Shown here in pieces: positions 1 through 5,764 of a stretch of DNA of 12,302 nt. Made by a program: the position numbers and the translations under genes. Source of the stretch: Sideroxydans lithotrophicus (GTDB lineage Bacteria > Pseudomonadota > Gammaproteobacteria > Burkholderiales > Sulfuriferulaceae). Location of the stretch: NCBI GenBank assembly GCA_022736605.1, contig DZDB01000016.1, positions 10,571-22,872 of the forward strand, given 5' to 3'. The notes under the pieces were generated by a model. That model ran no database searches. It had not been told where the DNA came from and saw only the letters and a program-made list of their open reading frames with translations. Every line of letters starts with the position of its first letter. Positions within the stretch are counted from its first letter, which is position 1.

Positions 1-2
1 TC

Positions 3-290
3 GGGTCGGTATTGGTATCTGAACCCGAGCGCGCCGCGTGGCAGGGCTTGCTGGCGCTTGGTCTGCACGACAGCTTTCGCCTGTTCGAACAACCCGAGCA
101 AACCTTCAGCTGGTGGGATTACCGCATGGCGGCGTTCCGCCGTAACATGGGTGCGCGCATCGACCATATTCTGCTCTCCGACACTTTGTCACCTGACTGT
201 ACGGCGTGCTTTGTAGACAAGGCGATGCGCAAGCTGGAACGCCCCTCCGACCATGCACCGGTGGTGGCGGAACTGGCAAATAGCGCATAG
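3..290 (+). CDS. xthA: Exodeoxyribonuclease III, C-terminal part (5' end outside window)
   Basis: The frame is open from the first bases of the window, so the gene starts upstream and only about 95 C-terminal residues are visible of a family usually near 255. The visible part carries exonuclease III signatures in the right order: FSWWDYR, then GARIDHILLS, then SDHAPVVAEL near the end. The Asp-His pair of SDHAP belongs to the catalytic site of the exonuclease-endonuclease-phosphatase fold. The family removes nucleotides 3' to 5' from duplex DNA and cleaves at abasic sites in base-excision repair, in the cytoplasm. It ends 11 bp before the convergent hemerythrin-like gene, and I see no terminator in that gap. 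The assignment is firm; which Xth subfamily is less certain because the N-terminal half is missing. Confidence 0.9.
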   Translation, partial: GSVLVSEPERAAWQGLLALGLHDSFRLFEQPEQTFSWWDYRMAAFRRNMGARIDHILLSDTLSPDCTACFVDKAMRKLERPSDHAPVVAELANSA

Positions 291-301
291 CAAATATTCC
301 G

Positions 302-814
302 TTATGTTTGTCGGCGCGCCTGCATGGCGCGGCTCAGCACCGCCAGCACCGCCGCATCCAGATAGCGCTCGGCAAGCGGAAAGATTTCCTGCTCTTCCAC
401 GGCGATATGCGCGCGTGTCAGTGTCACGAACGGCTCCACCGAGAGGTCGGCTAGCGCGCCGCCGAAAATGATTTGCAAGGCGGCCTCCAGCTGCATCCAG
501 AGCGTATCCAGTTCGCGGTGCTGCACCACCAGGTTTTCCAGCACCGGACGCTGGATGGCCGGAAAATCGGAATGGGCACGTAGTGCCGGAAACAGATTGC
601 GTTCTTCATCTTCGTGATGCAGCGGCGCCCCCACTTGAAAATAGCGCAGAATGCGCGCCGCTGCCAGCTGCGCATCCTGATTCGCACCGTGTTGCTGCAG
701 ATGCGACGCCAGCCGCTCCAGCGTATCGCAATGGCCGAGGATGCGTTCATGGCACGCGCGCAGCAGGCCGAGTGGATCATCGAATCCTGGCGCCGGTTTG
801 GGCATAAGTTGCAT
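302..814 (-). CDS. Hemerythrin-like HHE domain protein
   Basis: A 170-residue soluble protein with the hemerythrin iron-ligand pattern in order: CHERILGH (His22), LHHEDEERNLFP (His66/67, Glu71), VVQHRELD (His99) and HIAVEEQEIFP (His136, Glu140/141). Such domains form a four-helix bundle holding a non-heme di-iron centre that binds O2 or NO or supports iron repair and stress roles. No signal peptide or membrane segment is visible, so it is probably cytoplasmic. It is the last gene of the minus-strand operon, with 7 bp between the upstream stop and this ATG; a GGGGGAG about 10 bases upstream can serve as SD. An alternative start is Met4. Its place behind NnrS-like proteins and a Dnr-type regulator suggests NO or oxygen handling, which is inference. 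Domain confidence is high; physiological role is open. Confidence 0.85.
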   Translation of the reverse strand: MQLMPKPAPGFDDPLGLLRACHERILGHCDTLERLASHLQQHGANQDAQLAAARILRYFQVGAPLHHEDEERNLFPALRAHSDFPAIQRPVLENLVVQHRELDTLWMQLEAALQIIFGGALADLSVEPFVTLTRAHIAVEEQEIFPLAERYLDAAVLAVLSRAMQARRQT

Positions 815-821
815 GGCCTGG

Positions 822-1532
822 CTACTCCCCCGGTTGAATATGCAGCGGGATGATCATGCCATTGTTACGCGGCTTGGGCCATAACACCGGCCAGATGCGC
901 ACGGTAAACACCAGCAGCGACAGCCAGATCAGCGCGCCGCCGACAATTACCACGAGATAGACCCCCGCCAGAAAGCCGACGCTGTAAACCAGCAACCCGG
1001 CATGCACCAGACCCATCTGTATCCACGGCCACACACCCATCAGGATGGGATTGCCGGTGAAACGCGGCAGCATGTGCGCACCCAGGCCATACACCAGCAT
1101 CAGCATGAAGCCCACCGTGACGAGATGCAACGCCACCGGACGGGCCGGGCCGTCCGACAGCAGCGCACCGTTAATGACCAGCCCCAGCCCGCCCAGCATC
1201 AGATAAATCATGGCGCCCAGCATGAACAAGCGATTATCCAGCGACAGCGAGAGACCGGCGTGTTGCATGTCGGTTTTCTGCTTGGCTGGTGCGGCCGCCA
1301 CCCAGGCACGCGCTTCGGCAAAGGTTTGCACGCCGATACCCTTCAATTCGCCATCGATCACCAGCGCCGGGATGGTCTTCAGGCGCAACCGGCTCACCAA
1401 GGCGCGCCCTTCGGGCTGAGCCATGTCCAGCACCGCAAATTCGATATCCTTTTCCTCGGCCACTTCACGCCAGATTTTTTCCGACTGATGGCAGGAAGCA
1501 CACCACTCCGAAACCAGTAATTCCACTTTCAT
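822..1532 (-). CDS. Thioredoxin-like domain fused to NnrS/heme-copper-oxidase-like 4-TM domain
   Basis: A 236-residue fusion. Residues 1-82 look like a small thioredoxin/glutaredoxin fold: beta strand KVELLVSEW, redox motif C11-A-S-C14, and the cis-proline motif TIPAL (Pro55). Residues 98-215 form about four membrane segments (roughly 103-122, 133-153, 171-190, 192-212) with His136 in ALHLVTVGF and His153 in GAHMLPRFTGNP, a layout like NnrS or heme-copper oxidase subunit I fragments where histidines may bind heme or metal. I chose the ATG at 1532 because AGGAG lies 6 bases upstream and the upstream gene stops at 1541; the longer frame from 1562 would overlap that gene and lacks an SD. No signal peptide precedes the thioredoxin domain, so it probably faces the cytoplasm. 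The domain pairing is seen directly; electron transfer between dithiol and membrane cofactor is inference. Confidence 0.75.
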   Translation of the reverse strand: MKVELLVSEWCASCHQSEKIWREVAEEKDIEFAVLDMAQPEGRALVSRLRLKTIPALVIDGELKGIGVQTFAEARAWVAAAPAKQKTDMQHAGLSLSLDNRLFMLGAMIYLMLGGLGLVINGALLSDGPARPVALHLVTVGFMLMLVYGLGAHMLPRFTGNPILMGVWPWIQMGLVHAGLLVYSVGFLAGVYLVVIVGGALIWLSLLVFTVRIWPVLWPKPRNNGMIIPLHIQPGE

Positions 1533-1540
1533 GTCAGCTC

Positions 1541-1987
1541 CTAATCCTGGCAGCGCATGCACTGCACGTCATAACGCTCTATCCACGCCTTGAGCGCTTC
1601 CTGTGCGGCGTTACCGGTGGTGAGATGAATCAGCGCCGTGGTCGGGTCGTCGGGTTGCATGCGCACCAGCCAGGCGTCGCGGTAAGGATCGATGTTGATC
1701 AGGTTGGGGCGGGCCAGTACCGTCTCGTTACGCGCCACGATCACGCCGGGGAAAGGCGCCGGAATGCCGCCCGCCCATTTGCCAGACTCGATCCGTGCCA
1801 AGGGTTTTTTCCATTCGCGATGGGTACCGACCTCTTTGATCCATACATATTGCACTTTGCCCGACATGGTCTGCGACGGATCAGTCAGTCCGATGGTATA
1901 GGTGCCGTCTTCTTCCGGCCGCACCCATACATAGTCCAGATCGTAGTAGAGGTCTTCCGGCAGTTCGCAGCCGCGGTGTTCGGACAT
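1541..1987 (-). CDS. GcvH-like lipoyl carrier protein with C-terminal CxxC (LbpA-like)
   Basis: A 148-residue protein with the H-protein fold pattern: YDLDYVWVRPEEDGTYTIGLTD at the N terminus, then IESGK70WAG at the lipoylation loop, then a PAPFPGVIVARN segment and NLINIDPYRDAWLVRM, matching the N-x-DPY-x-x-W block of GcvH. Lys70 is the likely lipoylated residue. The loop reads ESGKWAG rather than the ESVKA typical of glycine-cleavage H proteins, and the protein ends in C143-M-R-C146, which H proteins usually lack. This recalls the lipoate-binding proteins (LbpA) of sulfur-oxidising heterodisulfide reductase-like systems, but no hdr-like or glycine cleavage genes are in the window. It begins 3 bp after the upstream stop with a strong GGAGG. 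I infer a carrier serving a dithiol/lipoyl redox step with its membrane neighbours; substrate unknown. Confidence 0.8.
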   Translation of the reverse strand: MSEHRGCELPEDLYYDLDYVWVRPEEDGTYTIGLTDPSQTMSGKVQYVWIKEVGTHREWKKPLARIESGKWAGGIPAPFPGVIVARNETVLARPNLINIDPYRDAWLVRMQPDDPTTALIHLTTGNAAQEALKAWIERYDVQCMRCQD

Positions 1988-1990
1988 GAT

Positions 1991-2386
1991 TTACCTCCAG
2001 GGGCCGTTGGGTTTAACGGTGAGCAGCATATTGACGCTGAAAAGCACGATGGCGGAATAGGCAATCGCGCCACCTACCAGCACCAGCCAATTGAGCATGC
2101 ACAGCCAACCAACTATCATGAGCGGCAATCCGGCATTGGCGAGGTACAGTTGCCAGTTCGCCATGCGTTCCGAATACAGCGCATTGCCGGAAAAACGCGG
2201 CAGTACATGCAGGGCCACACCGTAGATCATCATCAATATGAAGCCGAGCAGCATGATGTGGCCGTGCATGCGCGCCACGTAGCCGGGAATCAGACCCGGG
2301 GCGATAAGCTGTGTGAGCGCAACCAGCCCGCCAAGCAGGCCGTAAATGAGAGAAATGGTCACAAACCAGCGATTACGCTTATGCAT
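1991..2386 (-). CDS. Small NnrS/heme-copper-oxidase-like 4-TM membrane protein
   Basis: A 131-residue integral membrane protein with about four membrane helices (roughly residues 9-27, 41-63, 79-98, 99-122). The second helix carries RMHGHIMLLGF (His41, His43) and GVALHVLPRFSGN (His60), a spacing that recalls heme-ligating helices of NnrS and oxidase subunit I but in a far shorter protein than either family (about 400 residues for NnrS). The block ALHVLPRFSGN is mirrored by GAHMLPRFTGN in the thioredoxin fusion two genes downstream, so the two are probably paralogous modules. The ATG at 2386 is preceded by GGAG 7 bases upstream; the open frame reaches 2461, but that longer start would swallow the promoter and FNR box. 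First gene of the operon. Heme or copper binding is an inference. Confidence 0.75.
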   Translation of the reverse strand: MHKRNRWFVTISLIYGLLGGLVALTQLIAPGLIPGYVARMHGHIMLLGFILMMIYGVALHVLPRFSGNALYSERMANWQLYLANAGLPLMIVGWLCMLNWLVLVGGAIAYSAIVLFSVNMLLTVKPNGPWR

Positions 2387-2415
2387 GAGGGAACTCCGGT
2401 AACATCTGTAGCCCA

Positions 2416-2421
2416 AGCTTA
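2416..2421 (-). promoter_or_regulatory. Predicted -10 element of the lipoyl/hemerythrin operon
   Basis: On the minus strand the hexamer TAAGCT keeps the three most conserved -10 bases (T at first, A at second, T at last position). It sets a start point near 2409, about 22 bases before the ATG at 2386. No good -35 is seen, as expected for an activator-dependent class II promoter. Predicted from sequence only. Confidence 0.5.
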
Positions 2422-2443
2422 TCTGGTCTGGCTTGTTGCCGCC

Positions 2444-2457
2444 TTGATCTAAATCAA
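2444..2457 (-). promoter_or_regulatory. Perfect FNR/ANR/Dnr-type box TTGAT-N4-ATCAA
   Basis: The sequence TTGATCTAAATCAA is an exact match to the TTGAT-N4-ATCAA consensus of the FNR, ANR and Dnr regulators. Its centre (2450.5) lies 41.5 bp upstream of the start point predicted from the minus-strand -10, the standard class II activation position. The box is also only 6 bases before the ATG of the divergent regulator gene, so a bound protein could repress that gene. The match is seen directly; which regulator binds is inferred. Confidence 0.85.
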
Positions 2458-2463
2458 ACAACC

Positions 2464-3141
2464 ATGTCTACCACACCCGATATCAAGGATTTCCGCCTTG
2501 CTTACCTGTTCCGCGATCTGGATCGGACGCTGCTGGCACAAATCGCGGCGCGTGCGGGCTGGCGCGAGCTGGATGCAGGTGAAACGCTGTTCGCAAAAAA
2601 TGATCCGGGGAAGTGGTTTTTTCTGGTCAAGACCGGCACGATGAAGCTGTATCTGCTTGCGGAAGAAGGGCAGGAGCATGTATTGGAACTGGTCGGGCGC
2701 GAACATCTGTTTGCCGAAGCGGTAATGTTCATGGGCGGACGCTATGCCGTCCACGCCGCGGCGCTGGAACCCACCCGATTGATTGCCTTTGATGCCGATT
2801 TTTTTCTGGAATTGTTGCGCAGTAACGCTGATTTATGCCTGGCGCTGTTGGCTGACATGAGTCGACGCGTACATAGCCTGGTCACAGAAATTGATCGCCT
2901 TACCCTGCAAACCGGGGAACAGCGTTTTGTCCAATACCTACTTGCCCAGCCTGCACAAAAAATCTCTGGCACCCGTATGGTGTGTCTTCCTGCATCCAAG
3001 CAAACCATTGCTTCGCTGCTGGGAATCACGCCGGAGACGCTTTCACGCATTCTGTCCCGGCTGCGTGATCAGGGTGTGATTCAGGTCAACGCTGAGACCA
3101 TTGTGGTGCTCAAGCCTGACGCGCTCACGCGCATTTCCTGA
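2464..3141 (+). CDS. Crp/Fnr-family transcription regulator, Dnr-like
   Basis: A 225-residue regulator: effector-binding beta-roll around residues 15-115, long dimerisation helix about 118-150, and winged helix-turn-helix about 175-215. The recognition helix TPETLSRILSRL holds E191, S194 and R195, the E-x-x-S-R pattern that reads TTGAT half-sites in FNR. There is no N-terminal cysteine cluster; the only cysteines are C125 and C174, so an FNR-type Fe-S oxygen sensor is excluded. The segment EGQEHVLELVGREHLFAEAVMFM resembles Pseudomonas Dnr, a heme-dependent NO sensor. It is divergent from the four-gene operon and shares the FNR box with it. No SD is visible before the ATG at 2464 because the operator occupies that space, so translation may be weak or leaderless. 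NO sensing is an inference by similarity; the family is certain. Confidence 0.85.
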   Translation: MSTTPDIKDFRLAYLFRDLDRTLLAQIAARAGWRELDAGETLFAKNDPGKWFFLVKTGTMKLYLLAEEGQEHVLELVGREHLFAEAVMFMGGRYAVHAAALEPTRLIAFDADFFLELLRSNADLCLALLADMSRRVHSLVTEIDRLTLQTGEQRFVQYLLAQPAQKISGTRMVCLPASKQTIASLLGITPETLSRILSRLRDQGVIQVNAETIVVLKPDALTRIS

Positions 3142-3183
3142 CTCGCTTGCTCATGACTCGAGCTCAATCTTCCTGAAACGCGC

Positions 3184-4590
3184 TTATTCCACAGGCGACT
3201 CTTTGGTTTCCAGTCCCAGTTCCTGAATCTTGCGGGTCAGCGTATTACGCCCCAGGCCGAGTAAATTGGCTGCTTCGATGCGCCGCCCGCCGGTGTGTTT
3301 GAGCGCCACAGATATCAGGGTTTTTTCGAATGCCTGCGTCAGCCCGTCGATAATCCCGCTTTCGCCACGTACCAGGGCTGCGTCGGCTTCGCGTGCCAAT
3401 AGCTGCATCCAGCTGTCGCCCGGCATGACTGCCATCTCGGCGCTGAGCAATTCCGGCGGCAGGTCAGCGCTGTCGATGTTTTGTCCCGGTGCCATCACCG
3501 TCAACCAGTGACAGACGTTTTGCAATTGCCGCACGTTGCCGCCCCAGGGCAATTGGCTCAGGTATTTAAGCGCCGCCTCCGAGAGTTTTTTTGCCTCTAC
3601 GCCTTGCTCGCGGGCACTGATTTGCAAAAAATGCCGTGCCAGCAACGGAATGTCCTCGCGCCGCTCGCGCAGTGCCGGCAGACGCAGACGAATCACATTG
3701 AGGCGATGGTAGAGGTCTTCGCGAAATAGCCCTTCTTTGACGCGCATCTCAAGATCTTGGTGGGTAGCAGCGATAACCCGCACGTTTACTTTGATCGGCT
3801 GGTGACCACCCACCCGATAAAACTGGCCATCCGCGAGTACACGCAACAACCGGGTTTGCAGTTCTGCGGGCATGTCGCCTATTTCATCCAGAAACAGGGT
3901 GCCGCCGTCAGCCTGCTCAAACCGGCCACGTCGTTGCGCCTGCGCGCCAGTAAACGCGCCACGCTCGTGCCCAAACAGCTCTGACTCGAGCAGGTCTTTC
4001 GGTATCGCCGCCGTATTCAGCGCAATAAATGGTTTGCCTGCGCGGGGACTATGCCGGTGCAGTGCAGAGGCGACCAGTTCTTTGCCACTGCCCGATTCAC
4101 CGGTAATCAATACCGTGGTGTGAGATTGGCTCAATCGCCCGATGGCACGAAATACTTCCTGCATGGCGGGCGCCTGACCCAGTATTTCTGGCACGACTTC
4201 GTTCGGTAGCGCCGCTTCATCAACGCGCATGCTTTCATCCAGCGCACGGCGAATCAGTTCAATGGCGTGTTCTACATCAAATGGCTTGGGTAGATATTCG
4301 AATGCGCCACCCTGAAAAGCTGCGACGGCAGATTCCAGATCTGAATACGCGGTCATGATGATGACCGGTAAGCGTGGAAAGCGCGTTTTTAGCTGCTGCA
4401 ATAAATCCAGCCCGGACCCGCCGGGCATGCGGATGTCACTGACGACCACTTGTGGCGTATCGTGTTCCAGTGCAGCTTCAACTTCCTGAACGGATGGGAA
4501 GCTCAAAAATGGGATGTTTTCGCGCTGCAGTGCTTTTTCGAACACCCAACGAATAGAACGGTCATCGTCGATAATCCAGACTGGTTTCAT
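3184..4590 (-). CDS. ntrC: Nitrogen regulation response regulator NtrC (sigma-54 activator)
   Basis: A 468-residue three-domain activator of normal length. The receiver domain (about 1-120) has the acidic pocket D8-D10, phosphoacceptor Asp52 in SDIRMPG, and Lys102. The AAA+ domain (about 135-370) has Walker A GESGSGKE (164-171), the sigma-54-contacting GAFTGA loop (211-216) and Walker B with FLDEIGD. The C terminus carries a Fis-type helix-turn-helix (RRIEAANLLGLGRNTLTRKI). Phosphorylated by NtrB under nitrogen limitation, it drives sigma-54 promoters such as that of glnA. The start overlaps the ntrB stop by 4 bp (ATGA), indicating translational coupling. It ends 42 bp from the convergent regulator gene, with no clear terminator between. 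Separation from other NtrC-family regulators rests on the ntrB partner and the nearby glnA. Confidence 0.95.
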   Translation of the reverse strand: MKPVWIIDDDRSIRWVFEKALQRENIPFLSFPSVQEVEAALEHDTPQVVVSDIRMPGGSGLDLLQQLKTRFPRLPVIIMTAYSDLESAVAAFQGGAFEYLPKPFDVEHAIELIRRALDESMRVDEAALPNEVVPEILGQAPAMQEVFRAIGRLSQSHTTVLITGESGSGKELVASALHRHSPRAGKPFIALNTAAIPKDLLESELFGHERGAFTGAQAQRRGRFEQADGGTLFLDEIGDMPAELQTRLLRVLADGQFYRVGGHQPIKVNVRVIAATHQDLEMRVKEGLFREDLYHRLNVIRLRLPALRERREDIPLLARHFLQISAREQGVEAKKLSEAALKYLSQLPWGGNVRQLQNVCHWLTVMAPGQNIDSADLPPELLSAEMAVMPGDSWMQLLAREADAALVRGESGIIDGLTQAFEKTLISVALKHTGGRRIEAANLLGLGRNTLTRKIQELGLETKESPVE

Positions 4591-5657
4591 GATTTTTTGT
4601 CGTGTAGATGGCGCTTGTTGTCAGGATGGGCGAGTGGCAACAGCAAAGTGAAACAGGTACGGCCTGGTTGACTATTCACTTCTATGGTGCCGTTGTGTTG
4701 ATGTATGAATGTTTGTGCCAGAGTCAGCCCCAAACCGCTGCCGCCTTCTCGTGCGGATACCAGTGGATAAAAAATATGTTCACGGATTGCCTCGGGAATA
4801 CCCGGGCCATTGTCAATGATCTGGGTCTCGACCGCCAATGGATGGCGTTTCATTGTAAGGGTCACTTGACGCGCAATGCGTGTCCGCAAAATGATCTCGC
4901 CCTTGCCGTGTAGTGCCTGTACAGCATTCCGTACGATATTCAACGTCGCTTGAATCAGTTGCTCGCGATCGCCTGTTATTTCCGGGATGCTCGTATCGTA
5001 ATCGCGTTTAATCAGCAAGCCGCGCGGCGTTTCTGCCAGCACCAGACTGCGTACCCGTTCCAGCACTTCGATAATATTGACCGCACCAATTTGGGGCATC
5101 CTGTGCGGCGTCAATAATCGATCCATCAGCGATTGAAGCCGATCAGATTCGTGAATGATGACTTGGGTGTACTCTCGGGTTTCTTTAGGCAGTTCATGCT
5201 CTAGCAGTTGTGCGGCACCCCGAATGCCTCCCAATGGATTTTTGATTTCATGTGCTAAATTACGGATCAATTCGCGGTTGGCTTGCTGCTGTAACAGCAT
5301 TCTTTCATCACGCGCAATTTTAAGCTGTTGATCCATTGCATGAAATTCAAGCATATAGCCCATTTCATGACTGTCTAGCGGAGATACGGTGCCACTCACC
5401 AGCACGCGCTTGCTGACGGTTTCCAGACTTAGATCGTGTTCGGTAAAGCTGGCATTGTGTGTAACCGCATAATCCAGTGCCGCGTGTAGCGGCTGCGCAT
5501 TTATAAAGATTGCGTCCAGCGTCATCCCTGTTGTGAGACTGTTACTCAAGCCAAACATGTTTTCGGCTGCCGGATTGAGATAGAGCAACACACGTGCGCG
5601 ATCCAGCACAAGTACTGCCGTCGCCAGCAATTCCAGGCCGAGCAAATGATTAAACAT
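4587..5657 (-). CDS. ntrB: Nitrogen regulation sensor histidine kinase NtrB
   Basis: A 356-residue cytoplasmic kinase with no membrane helices, as expected for NtrB. A PAS domain (about 5-110) includes VLVLDRARVLLYLNPAAENMFG. The dimerisation/phosphoacceptor domain has His136 in NLAHEIKNPLGGIRGAAQLL. The ATPase domain has the N box around Asn244 (TLNIVRNA), G1 DNGPGI (282-287), an F box IFYPLVS and G2 GSGLGL. NtrB phosphorylates NtrC when nitrogen is short and dephosphorylates it when PII is bound. The ATG has GGAG 7 bases upstream, and that SD lies in the 3' arm of a small hairpin. A sigma-54-type promoter lies 73-88 bases upstream, consistent with nitrogen autoregulation. The 4-bp overlap with ntrC supports one operon. 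Confidence 0.95.
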   Translation of the reverse strand: MFNHLLGLELLATAVLVLDRARVLLYLNPAAENMFGLSNSLTTGMTLDAIFINAQPLHAALDYAVTHNASFTEHDLSLETVSKRVLVSGTVSPLDSHEMGYMLEFHAMDQQLKIARDERMLLQQQANRELIRNLAHEIKNPLGGIRGAAQLLEHELPKETREYTQVIIHESDRLQSLMDRLLTPHRMPQIGAVNIIEVLERVRSLVLAETPRGLLIKRDYDTSIPEITGDREQLIQATLNIVRNAVQALHGKGEIILRTRIARQVTLTMKRHPLAVETQIIDNGPGIPEAIREHIFYPLVSAREGGSGLGLTLAQTFIHQHNGTIEVNSQPGRTCFTLLLPLAHPDNKRHLHDKKS

Positions 5658-5664
5658 GAAATAT

Positions 5665-5680
5665 CTCCGCTAAATGCGGA
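5665..5680 (-). promoter_or_regulatory. Hairpin overlapping the ntrB ribosome binding site
   Basis: On the minus strand TCCGC-ATTTA-GCGGA forms a 5-bp stem with a 5-base loop. The 3' arm includes most of the SD GGAG (5665-5668), which sits 7 bases before the ntrB ATG. Such a stem could lower or tune ntrB translation. The stem is short, so the regulatory effect is only a possibility. Confidence 0.4.
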
Positions 5681-5690
5681 CTGGGTTGGA

Positions 5691-5724
5691 AGCGGGAATC
5701 AGTGGATTGTTTAATCATCCCGCT
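5691..5724. repeat. Inverted repeat at the predicted ntrB transcription start
   Basis: AGCGGGA at 5691-5697 pairs with TCCCGCT at 5718-5724 (7 bp), and the spacer contains a second small stem, GATT-GTTT-AATC, at 5705-5716. The outer arm covers the start point (about 5719) predicted from the adjacent sigma-54 promoter. It could be an operator, or a 5' hairpin if transcription starts slightly upstream. There is no U tract, so I do not call it a terminator. Confidence 0.5.
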
Positions 5725-5729
5725 AGAAA

Positions 5730-5745
5730 AGCAATAAGCACGCCA
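5730..5745 (-). promoter_or_regulatory. Sigma-54 promoter of ntrBC
   Basis: The minus strand reads TGGCGTGCTTATTGCT, matching the TGGCACG-N4-TTGCW consensus at all but two defined positions, with the required GG-N10-GC spacing. Predicted start about 5719, in the spacer between the DUF4124 gene and ntrB. I did not find a clear NtrC dyad just upstream, where the DUF4124 coding sequence lies, so the activator sites are unresolved. Confidence 0.65.
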
Positions 5746-5764
5746 CTTCTTGATATTACGTATG

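Noticed and set aside
1533..1562. Longer N terminus for the thioredoxin fusion starting at 1562
   Set aside because: It would overlap the end of the lipoyl carrier gene and lacks an SD, whereas ATG 1532 has AGGAG at good spacing and starts the first beta strand of the fold.
1541..1987. Glycine cleavage system H protein proper
   Set aside because: No gcvT, gcvP or lpd genes are present, the lipoylation loop differs, and the operon partners are redox membrane proteins, so a plain gcvH label would mislead.
1289..2452. Long plus-strand open frame (387 codons) opposite the lipoyl operon
   Set aside because: It runs antisense through three well-supported genes with SDs and domains. Its translation is rich in His/Gln/Arg with no recognisable domain, and no SD precedes it.
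3142..3183. Terminator between the Crp/Fnr gene and ntrC
   Set aside because: The 42-bp convergent gap has no GC stem followed by a T run on either strand.
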